Shown in pieces: positions 15,028 through 22,000 of a stretch of DNA of 64,000 nucleotides. How positions within the stretch are numbered: the stretch's first letter is position 1; the number at the start of each line of letters is the position of its first letter. Origin of the DNA: Chryseobacterium sp. YIM B08800 (GTDB taxonomy: Bacteria > Bacteroidota > Bacteroidia > Flavobacteriales > Weeksellaceae). The translations under genes were made by a program, and so were the position numbers. The stretch is taken from contig NZ_JAPDKN010000011.1 in NCBI RefSeq assembly GCF_026163565.1, positions 1-64,000 on the forward strand. Direction: 5' to 3'. The notes beneath the pieces were generated by a model. The model was not told the DNA's origin, made no database searches, and saw nothing but the letters and a program-made list of their open reading frames with translations.

Positions 15028-17106
15028 TTATTCTCTGTTTTTCAATAATACCCATCCAGAGAATTTAATAGGTGTACTTTGTTTATTATTTTCATTCCAG
15101 GTTACTGAATACCAGTAATTTCCTGTTGGAGCTTTCTTGCCTCCGTTGGCTGTACCATCCCACTTATATCCATTTGTTTTATCAGCTTGATAGATTTTTG
15201 CTCCATATCTATCAAAAATACTAAGGACTAAGTTTTGTTTTCCAGATAACGCAGAGTAGTCAATTACATCATTCATACCATCTCCATTTGGAGTAATCAC
15301 ATTTGTAATATTTGGTACAACTACATTTACCTGAATAGGTTCGCAATTGTAATTGTCTTTAACGAAAATAGTATAATCTCCTCTTGATAAATTGGTGAAA
15401 ACATTAGAGTCTTGCCAATTTATATTATCAATTGAGTATTTATAAGGCGGTGTTCCACCAATTACGTGTACAGTAATTGTGTTGTTTGAAATGTCAATAT
15501 TAGAAATAACAGGTAGTTCTGAAGCATAAACTTTTACAGTTTGTTTTACGGTACAGTCTCCCGTCTTTAATTTTACCCAATAAGTTCCAACTCCAACGTT
15601 TGAAATGGTTTGAGTGGTTGCGCCTGTGCTCCATTCGTAACCATCAAATCCAGTGCCTGCATCTAAAGTTGTCTTGCCTTCTGCGCAGATAATTTTATCT
15701 ACCAGAACGGTTGAGTAAACAGGTGGAATAACAATTAAGTTTACTTTTGCTACATTATAACAACCGTTAGCATTAGAAACTCTTACATATGCGTATCCCG
15801 TAGGAGCAATGTGAGTTGCCGGAGTTAGTATTTCGTTGGTTTGGTTTACTGCATCTGCCATTGAAGGGTAGTACTTCTTGGTCATGTTCGCTTGCCCATT
15901 TACGATTGCTGTCGTAAGGTTAAACAATCCTGTTGATGGATTTGTTTCGATAGAACAAGCTCTTAAAGTAGCTTCGGTTACAATAATCTCAGGATAAAAA
16001 TTTAATTTAATTTCTCCTATATCTGTACATCCAAATTGTGAAGTAACCAAAACAAAAACAGATCCTGCTGCAGATACATATTGGTAAGGATTTGTAATTT
16101 CACCAGTTCCATTGTTTAAATCAACAAGTGAAGGGTAGTATTTCTTAATAACCGTGGGGTCATTAATTACGTTGGCTGTAGTTAAATCATACATTGCCGT
16201 TCCTGCATTGTTGTTGTTGCAACTTGTTAAGGTGGCGTCAACTACATTTATGGCACGTTGTACAAATTTAAATGTTCCTGGCATTCTACACCTACTGATG
16301 GCTCCACCAGGCGCACTCGGATCGGAATAAGTAATTACATAATAGTAAGTATCTGTTGTGTTTACAGGAATAGATCCTAAAATAGGGTTGTTTCCACTGA
16401 TCGCATCATTAGAATTCTTATAATATGAAACTATGAAATTAGGGTTACCATTGATAATTCCGGCAGATAATGTGCTGAAATTAAATACAGGAGGTTCAGT
16501 ACAAACAATTACTTCATTAGGTGCGGTAGGGTTTGCAGCCGGACTTCCTGGCGGAATGAATGGGTTTGGCTGGAATGCTGAAGTAAACGGCGATACTAAT
16601 GTTGCTGTTCCACCCCAGTTTAGTACAAATCCACTAGCAGATTGTGAGAAATTATCTACAACAATATAGTAGGTTTGACCAGCTACAACATTCAGAAACG
16701 AACAAAAAGGAGATCCTGTAGCATCTGATGAAGTATTCGTGTTGGTAAAATTTAATCCAGTAAGACCAGAGGTTCCTGAATAATTACATCTTATAGGTGT
16801 TCCTAAACTACCACACGATACATCTGGACCGTATAATGCCCAATCGTAATCATTAGACATTGTGTTGGGTACAATCATAAACGTTAGAGTTCCTGATGTA
16901 GCAACGGTAAAAGTGTACCAAATAGAAAAGTGCTCATCAGTTGTCATACATCCTCCTAAATCTTCCCTGATATCACCGGGACCGGTGGGAGTAAAAGAAA
17001 TAGGTGTATTTCCACAGACCTGAACTGTTCCGCCACAATCAGAGCTTGATTGTGCAAAGATCATCTGGGAAATAATCATTAAAAAAATAAGTAGAGTTTT
17101 TTTCAT
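15028..17106 (-). CDS. T9SS type B surface protein (paralogue 4)
   Basis: A 692-residue exported protein: signal peptide (1-18), Cys-rich N-terminal domain (about 20-180, CGGTVQVCGNTPISFTP and IWYTFTVATSGTLTFMI), a linker segment, two ~85-residue repeats (TSCNNNNAGTAMYDLT...; RACSIETN...), EWSTGATT Ig-like module, SprB-like repeat (GGTPPYKYSIDN, then KDNYNC) and type B C-terminal sorting domain (VITPNGDGMNDVIDYS...). Its C-terminal module is closest to that of the gene at 5635, again crossing the N-terminal pairing. It has its own -7 box and terminator, so each T9SS gene here appears to be a separate transcription unit. Confidence 0.86.
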   Translation of the reverse strand: MKKTLLIFLMIISQMIFAQSSSDCGGTVQVCGNTPISFTPTGPGDIREDLGGCMTTDEHFSIWYTFTVATSGTLTFMIVPNTMSNDYDWALYGPDVSCGSLGTPIRCNYSGTSGLTGLNFTNTNTSSDATGSPFCSFLNVVAGQTYYIVVDNFSQSASGFVLNWGGTATLVSPFTSAFQPNPFIPPGSPAANPTAPNEVIVCTEPPVFNFSTLSAGIINGNPNFIVSYYKNSNDAISGNNPILGSIPVNTTDTYYYVITYSDPSAPGGAISRCRMPGTFKFVQRAINVVDATLTSCNNNNAGTAMYDLTTANVINDPTVIKKYYPSLVDLNNGTGEITNPYQYVSAAGSVFVLVTSQFGCTDIGEIKLNFYPEIIVTEATLRACSIETNPSTGLFNLTTAIVNGQANMTKKYYPSMADAVNQTNEILTPATHIAPTGYAYVRVSNANGCYNVAKVNLIVIPPVYSTVLVDKIICAEGKTTLDAGTGFDGYEWSTGATTQTISNVGVGTYWVKLKTGDCTVKQTVKVYASELPVISNIDISNNTITVHVIGGTPPYKYSIDNINWQDSNVFTNLSRGDYTIFVKDNYNCEPIQVNVVVPNITNVITPNGDGMNDVIDYSALSGKQNLVLSIFDRYGAKIYQADKTNGYKWDGTANGGKKAPTGNYWYSVTWNENNKQSTPIKFSGWVLLKNRE

Positions 17107-17126
17107 TTTCGAAAAATTTGTTAATA

Positions 17127-17134
17127 CAAATATA
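17127..17134 (-). promoter_or_regulatory. Likely -7 box of the T9SS gene at 15028
   Basis: TATATTTG on the minus strand, 20 nt before the ATG at 17106. Confidence 0.5.
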
Positions 17135-17197
17135 AAGAAATTATTATTTTTTCATTAAAGTTTTTATTATATATCAGAGTATAACGATAGAATACGT

Positions 17198-18433
17198 TTA
17201 ATATTGCATTTTTCTCAATTTAGAGTTGGTACTTCCTACAATTAATGCAATGAGTACTGTCATGCTTCCTCCAAAAATTACAGACCGCACCACACCTAAA
17301 AGTTTAGCCATTAATCCGCTCTCAAACTGCCCCATTTCATTGCTCGACATGATGAAAATTGAGTTCACGCTTAAGACTCTTCCTCGGATGTGATCTGGTG
17401 TTTTCAATTGTACAATAGTTCCACGGATGACAACGGAAATCCCATCCAGCATTCCGCTTAGAACTAAAAACATAAAGGAAAGCCAATAGTAATGAGATAA
17501 TCCGAATCCGATAATGCACATTCCGAAACCTGCTACAACAGCCAATAGAATTTTACCCTGATTTTTTCTTAAAGGAACTAAAGATAATGTAGTAATAATA
17601 ATCATCGAACCAATATCTGAAGCAGCATTAAGCAATCCGAAACCTTCCGCACCCGATTTTAAAATATCTGTAGCAAAGACTGGAATCATCGCAACGGCAC
17701 CTCCAAAAAGCACTGCAAACATATCAAGACAAAGTGCTCCTAAGATTTCTTTAGTTTTAAAAATATAAGCAATTCCTTCGCGCATACTTTCCATGACTTT
17801 GATTTCTTCCTTTTTATGCTCAGAAAATTGTTGATTCAGTTGCCAGAAAAACAGAGAAGCAACCAGTAAAAGCGAAACAATAACCACTAAAGTCCACTTT
17901 ACGCCAAAAAAACCAATTAAAAACCCACCAATTGCATGGCCGCAAACTGAAGAAACCAAAAATGTGGCTTGGTTTAAAGTAATTGCATTCGGAAGGTTGA
18001 CTTTCTTTACGATTTTAGGAATCATTGATGGAACAATTGGTCCGATAAAAGCTCTTGCGATTCCGGTAAAGAAAATAACGCCGTAAATGAAATAGGTGAT
18101 TTCGTGACCTGTAAAATGAAGTTCCACATCAAAAAATGCTGGAATCATTAATAAACTGATGAGGAAAACGTAGACGTAATTGCAGATCAGGAGAAGTCTT
18201 TTCTTTTCGTTCATATCGATCACATGACCAGCATACAAAGCGCAACTTACTGCGGGAATTACCTCAGATAACCCGATAAGTCCGATAGAAAAAGGATCTT
18301 TAGTTAATTGATAAACCCACCATCCGAGTAAAGTAGCGAGCATTCTGAAGGCTAAAACAATAAAAAATCTTCCCGTAAGAAGATTTCTGAATTCTACATT
18401 TTGTAATGTTTTGAGCGGTAATAAAGAAATCAT
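17198..18433 (-). CDS. MFS transporter (EntS/MFS_3-like)
   Basis: A 411-residue protein with about 12 membrane segments and no soluble insert. The N-terminal region (FRNLLTGRFFIVLAFRMLATLLGWWVYQLT) and the loop 2-3 motif (AGHVIDMNEKKRLL) fit the MFS_3/EntS-like group of drug or siderophore exporters. The substrate cannot be named. Neighbours give no hint of one, since the upstream gene is a small lipoprotein. A TATTTTTG box ends 4 nt before the ATG, predicting a leaderless mRNA. Confidence 0.85.
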   Translation of the reverse strand: MISLLPLKTLQNVEFRNLLTGRFFIVLAFRMLATLLGWWVYQLTKDPFSIGLIGLSEVIPAVSCALYAGHVIDMNEKKRLLLICNYVYVFLISLLMIPAFFDVELHFTGHEITYFIYGVIFFTGIARAFIGPIVPSMIPKIVKKVNLPNAITLNQATFLVSSVCGHAIGGFLIGFFGVKWTLVVIVSLLLVASLFFWQLNQQFSEHKKEEIKVMESMREGIAYIFKTKEILGALCLDMFAVLFGGAVAMIPVFATDILKSGAEGFGLLNAASDIGSMIIITTLSLVPLRKNQGKILLAVVAGFGMCIIGFGLSHYYWLSFMFLVLSGMLDGISVVIRGTIVQLKTPDHIRGRVLSVNSIFIMSSNEMGQFESGLMAKLLGVVRSVIFGGSMTVLIALIVGSTNSKLRKMQY

Positions 18434-18437
18434 TCCA

Positions 18438-18445
18438 CAAAAATA
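18438..18445 (-). promoter_or_regulatory. -7 box of the MFS gene, 4 nt from ATG
   Basis: TATTTTTG on the minus strand, then TGGA and the ATG at 18433. The spacing equals that of xrtF, dnaB and the GH3-family gene. Confidence 0.55.
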
Positions 18446-18527
18446 GCCCTAAATATTCATTTAAGGCCATCGATATTTTCAGTTTTCAAAAGATAAATAA
18501 AATACCTTCTGAAAGATATTGTCTATT

Positions 18528-18890
18528 TTAGTCAGCTCTCAAAGAACCTACTACAATGGCAGCAGCAGCGGCAGCACCAATTACAACAGCGCCTCCAGCA
18601 ACTCTTGCTTTAGATCTGTCTTTTACAGCAGCAACATTAGATTTAGGGATGATTATTTCTGTACTGTCTTTTTTTCCTGCGGTACCGATAATGTTGTCTC
18701 CATCAATGTTACGGAATAAAAATTTCTGTTTTTTAGTTCCGTCTTTGTGAGTAACGATGTAGATTTTACCCGCTTCAAGGTTAGAGTAATTGTTTTGTGC
18801 AATATCTTCGCTGTACTTTGTAGTTGCACAAGATGAGATTACAAATAAAGACGTTAATAATGATGATTTTAAAAGTACAGATGCTTTCAT
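18528..18890 (-). CDS. Small lipoprotein with C-terminal Gly/Ala-rich segment
   Basis: A 120-residue predicted lipoprotein. A signal sequence ends in the lipobox-like VISSC, giving Cys21 as the lipidated residue. A beta-rich middle (IYIVTHKDGTKKQKFLFRNI) and basic KDRSKAR stretch precede a C-terminal glycine/alanine-rich hydrophobic segment that could insert in a membrane. It is a paralogue of the gene at 19022 with the same order of elements. No family function is recognised. The -7 box TAAATTTG lies 18 nt before the ATG. Confidence 0.75.
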   Translation of the reverse strand: MKASVLLKSSLLTSLFVISSCATTKYSEDIAQNNYSNLEAGKIYIVTHKDGTKKQKFLFRNIDGDNIIGTAGKKDSTEIIIPKSNVAAVKDRSKARVAGGAVVIGAAAAAAIVVGSLRAD

Positions 18891-18908
18891 TATAATTTTT
18901 TAGTTTTT

Positions 18909-18916
18909 CAAATTTA
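18909..18916 (-). promoter_or_regulatory. Likely -7 box of the lipoprotein at 18528
   Basis: TAAATTTG on the minus strand, 18 nt upstream of the ATG. Confidence 0.45.
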
Positions 18917-19021
18917 TAATTTTTTTTGAATATACGTTTTCATTAAAGGGGAAAATCTTATATTTTTTGTAATATTAAAGTAGAAAATGAAGAAATTTTA
19001 TATTTGAAAGATTATTTTTTG

Positions 19022-19402
19022 TTAATTAATTAAACCTGTTCCAAACGCTGTTGCAACATCTTGTATATCATCAGTCGCATTTTTTATACCTATAACAAGT
19101 ACAGTAGCGGCGGCAATTCCTCCGGCTGTGGCAACCACGGCGACTGCGGTTCTGTCCTTTCTTATTTCCGTAATATTGTTTTTTGAAATAGAAATTCTTT
19201 CTTTTTTTCTGATTCCGATGATGCTATCTTTAGAAATTGATGTGATAGTCATTGGGATTTTACTTCCGTCTTCTTGATGAAAAGTATATTTATTCCCAGC
19301 CTTTATATTTTTATAATTGTCAGGATTTTTTGTAGCGCTGTATTTTAGCGAGCTACAAGATGTAAATGAAATAACGACTAAAAGGAACAAGATTCTTTTC
19401 AT
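19022..19402 (-). CDS. Small lipoprotein, paralogue of the gene at 18528
   Basis: A 126-residue predicted lipoprotein with lipobox SFTSC (Cys16). Like its neighbour it has a YSATKNPDNYKNIKAG-type start, an ITSISKDSIIGI strand pair, a basic KDRTAV segment and a hydrophobic Gly/Ala-rich stretch (about 88-106), here followed by a 20-residue polar tail. The two genes are separated by about 130 AT-rich bases, so they look like an old tandem duplication. The gene begins 12 bp after the stop of the GH3-family gene and may be co-transcribed with it. Function unknown. Confidence 0.75.
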   Translation of the reverse strand: MKRILFLLVVISFTSCSSLKYSATKNPDNYKNIKAGNKYTFHQEDGSKIPMTITSISKDSIIGIRKKERISISKNNITEIRKDRTAVAVVATAGGIAAATVLVIGIKNATDDIQDVATAFGTGLIN

Positions 19403-19414
19403 AGAATGTGATTT

Positions 19415-20923
19415 TTATGGTGTCTTATTTTTATAAATTTTTAATAAATCTGCAATTTTTCTATCGTTTGCTAATCTTGGTATTTTATTTTGTCCGCCCA
19501 ATTTTCCTTCAGATTTTGCATATTCCTGAAAAGCATTTTTTTGAAGCTTAGAGATATGGAGTTTCTGCAGAATGTTTCCTGAAATCAAATCATCATAATA
19601 AGTATTGCGTTTTCTCAACTGATCATCCAGTTCATTTTTAAATACATCTAGATTTTCAGGCTCTTTTTCAAACTCAATAAACCACTCGTGATAAGGTAAA
19701 CCTTCTTCCGGATTTACTTCCGGAGCCAAATGAAATTCTGTAATCTGCGCCGGAAATTTTTCTACTGTGGCTTTTATCGCTTCTTCCACTTCAAAAGCAA
19801 TAACGTGTTCGCCAAAAGCTGAAGTGAAATGTTTTGTTCTTCCGCTTACCAAAATTCTGTGCGGATTTTTATCAATAAACCTCACGACATCGCCTATAGA
19901 ATACGCCCATAAACCGGAATTGGTTGTTAAAATTAAAGCATAGTCTTTATTAAGCTCAATATCTTTTAAAGTTAATCTTTGAGCATTGGGTTTTCCGTAT
20001 TGTTCTAAAGGAATGAATTCGTAAAAAATTCCGTGATTGGTTAAAAGCAATAAACCTTCTTTGGTGTAATCATCCTGAAATGCAAAAAAACCTTCCGAAG
20101 CCGGAAACGTCTGTACAATATCTACTTTTCCGCCTAAAAGTTCTTCCATTTTCTCGCGGTAAGGTTCGTAATTTACGCCACCTGTAACGATGAGTTGAAG
20201 ATTAGGAAAAATCTGCTTGATTTTTTTTCCGTTTTTCTCAATCAGTTTTTCAAAATACATAATCAGCCAAGGCGGAATTCCCGAGATCAAAGTCATGTTT
20301 TCTTTCTCGGTTTCCTCAACGATTTTATCTACTTTGGCTTCCCAGTCTTCCATCATATTGGTTTCCCAGCTTGGTAGACGGTTTTTCTGAAGATAATTGG
20401 GGATGTGATGCGCTACAATTCCTGAAAGTCTGCCGGTTTTTACTCCAAAAACTTCTTCCAATTCAGGGCTTCCCTGCAGGAAAATCATTTTTCCGCCTAC
20501 AAAATCAGCGTTATTTTTTTTAGCAATATAATGGAAAAGTGCGCTCTGAGCTCCTTTCACCTGAAAAGGCATTCCTTCTTTAGAAATCGGGATATATTTT
20601 GAGCCGGAAGTTGTGCCGGAAGTTTTCGCAAAATATTCGGGAGTTTCTATCCACAGAATATCTTTTTGTCCGCGTTTTACTTTTTCGATGTAAGGCTTCA
20701 GATCTTCATAATCTGCAACGGGAACTTTTTCCTGAAAATCTTTTACAGATTTAATGTTTTCAAAATCGTATGTTCTTCCAAAAAGAGTTTTTTTAGCTGT
20801 GTTTAGAAGAGAAAACAATAATTCTTCCTGATTCTTTTCCGCATTTTTCTTGAATTCTTCTGCTTTTTGAACATGCTTTTTTGCCCAAATCAACGCTGCA
20901 TTTTTCTTTAGAAAGTTTAACAT
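19415..20923 (-). CDS. GH3 auxin-responsive-promoter family protein
   Basis: A 502-residue member of the GH3 branch of the acyl-adenylate-forming superfamily. The ATP-binding motif AKTSGTTSGSKYIPIS is near residue 105, and the second nucleotide-binding motif lies around FPASEGFF (near 279) and YSIGDVVRF (near 342). Plant GH3 enzymes adenylate hormones such as jasmonate or auxin and join them to amino acids. Bacterial homologues occur in Bacteroidetes, but their substrate is unknown. No biosynthetic partner lies nearby. The -7 box ends 4 nt before the ATG. Confidence 0.88.
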   Translation of the reverse strand: MLNFLKKNAALIWAKKHVQKAEEFKKNAEKNQEELLFSLLNTAKKTLFGRTYDFENIKSVKDFQEKVPVADYEDLKPYIEKVKRGQKDILWIETPEYFAKTSGTTSGSKYIPISKEGMPFQVKGAQSALFHYIAKKNNADFVGGKMIFLQGSPELEEVFGVKTGRLSGIVAHHIPNYLQKNRLPSWETNMMEDWEAKVDKIVEETEKENMTLISGIPPWLIMYFEKLIEKNGKKIKQIFPNLQLIVTGGVNYEPYREKMEELLGGKVDIVQTFPASEGFFAFQDDYTKEGLLLLTNHGIFYEFIPLEQYGKPNAQRLTLKDIELNKDYALILTTNSGLWAYSIGDVVRFIDKNPHRILVSGRTKHFTSAFGEHVIAFEVEEAIKATVEKFPAQITEFHLAPEVNPEEGLPYHEWFIEFEKEPENLDVFKNELDDQLRKRNTYYDDLISGNILQKLHISKLQKNAFQEYAKSEGKLGGQNKIPRLANDRKIADLLKIYKNKTP

Positions 20924-20927
20924 GGTT

Positions 20928-20935
20928 CAAATTTA
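20928..20935 (-). promoter_or_regulatory. -7 box of the GH3-family gene, 4 nt from ATG
   Basis: TAAATTTG on the minus strand with a TTTG 17 nt further upstream (20953-20956), a fit to TTTG-N17-TAnnTTTG. Four bases separate the box from the ATG at 20923. Confidence 0.65.
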
Positions 20936-20980
20936 TAAATAAGTATAGAATTCAAAGAATATTTTAAAATTTAAAAATAA

Positions 20981-21005
20981 AAAAACCGATGATCTAGGCA
21001 TCGGC
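20981..21005 (-). terminator. Intrinsic terminator of the gene at 21048
   Basis: Arms CCGATG (20986-20991) and CATCGG (20999-21004), with a run of A on the left forming the U-tract in minus-strand RNA. Confidence 0.75.
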
Positions 21006-21047
21006 TTATTGAAAATTTGATTATGAATGACAGCTATCTGCCTTTTT

Positions 21048-21305
21048 TTATTTGTTTACTTTATATCTTTTATCAGGAGTTCCGTCTTTTTTTAGTTTCT
21101 GATTTTCTTTGTATCGTTTATCGGGTGTACCGTCTTTTTTCAACTTTTGAGCTGGCTTTGCCATTTTGGCTTCAGTCGCTTTTACAGGTTGTACAGCTTT
21201 TGTAGTCGTTGTTTTTACAGCTGTTTTAGTTGCAGGAGCAACTTGTTGAGCGCTTGCAAATCCTAATCCTAAGATGATAGACATTGCAGTAAGAATTTTT
21301 TTCAT
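21048..21305 (-). CDS. Small secreted basic protein with twin KKDGTPDKRYK repeats
   Basis: An 85-residue protein: signal peptide (1-19, cleavage near ASA-QQ), a Thr/Lys/Ala/Pro-rich linker (20-50), then two 14-residue copies of QKLKKDGTPDKRYK spaced 16 residues apart. The repeat resembles, from memory, the short basic motif called PBCV-specific basic adaptor in chlorella viruses, also seen in some Bacteroidetes proteins. The copies are identical in protein, yet 8 of 14 codons differ by synonymous changes. Role unknown; the high positive charge suggests binding of an acidic partner or surface. It has its own terminator. Confidence 0.75.
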   Translation of the reverse strand: MKKILTAMSIILGLGFASAQQVAPATKTAVKTTTTKAVQPVKATEAKMAKPAQKLKKDGTPDKRYKENQKLKKDGTPDKRYKVNK

Positions 21306-21416
21306 TTGCTTGATTTTTAGTATAGTAAATTTATAAAAAAACTAAATAGAAAAATATTTTTATTGAATCTTAACTAAACTTTATTAATTATTAAATTGAA
21401 ATTAATTCGAAAGAAT

Positions 21417-21448
21417 AAAAAAGCCCGCCTCCAAATTTGGAAACGGGC
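21417..21448 (-). terminator. Intrinsic terminator of the gene at 21474
   Basis: Outer arms GCCCG (21423-21427) and CGGGC (21444-21448), inner TCCAAA/TTTGGA, with A-rich DNA on the left giving the minus-strand U-tract. Confidence 0.8.
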
Positions 21449-21473
21449 AACATATGAATGAATAGTTATTGTC

Positions 21474-21863
21474 TTATCTCATACAGTTGGCTCTCCATGT
21501 TTTGCCATCTGCGGTATAAAGCATTTTAAGTTCGTTGTTATCAATTCTTACATAAACTAATGCGGTTGAATTTACCATTACTAAAGTATTGTCACCTTGT
21601 TTTTGAAATTCTAATCCGTTAAGGTCAGGAATTCCGTTAGAAAATCTAAAGTTATATTTAGTTCCGCTTGCGATTTTCGTTACGAAAACTTCGCCATTAT
21701 CTGTCGCGATATCATTATCGTTATCTTTGTAACCAATGCTTCCTTTATAGGTTCCTGCGAAAAAATCATTGTCTGCCGGATCATCATCTTTACTACACGA
21801 GGAAATCGACATGAAGGTAAACAGAAGCATTAAAGCCCCCAGAATTTTGAATGCATTTTTCAT
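21474..21863 (-). CDS. Hypothetical lipoprotein
   Basis: A 129-residue predicted lipoprotein with lipobox SISSC (Cys23) followed by the acidic SKDDDPADND linker common in surface-directed Bacteroidetes lipoproteins. The mature part looks like a small beta-barrel or sandwich (FAGTYKGSIGYKDNDND, FRFSNGIPDLNGLEF, KTWRANCMR). It resembles small lipocalin-like lipoproteins, but no family is recognised with confidence. It has its own terminator and no functionally linked neighbour. Confidence 0.75.
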   Translation of the reverse strand: MKNAFKILGALMLLFTFMSISSCSKDDDPADNDFFAGTYKGSIGYKDNDNDIATDNGEVFVTKIASGTKYNFRFSNGIPDLNGLEFQKQGDNTLVMVNSTALVYVRIDNNELKMLYTADGKTWRANCMR

Positions 21864-22000
21864 AATATTTTATTTTTTGGTTTATGCTGTTTAATTTTCC
21901 AAAGATTATGCCGTGAGCAAAATGATTAAAAATTTTAACTTTTTTTAAACCTTATAAGGAAAATATTATGAAATAGGAGTTTTTCGCTTTTTTAAAGGAT

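Noticed and set aside
21048-21149. Short tandem repeats considered as a CRISPR-like array
   Set aside because: Only two copies, in frame and encoding identical protein; no spacers and no cas genes.
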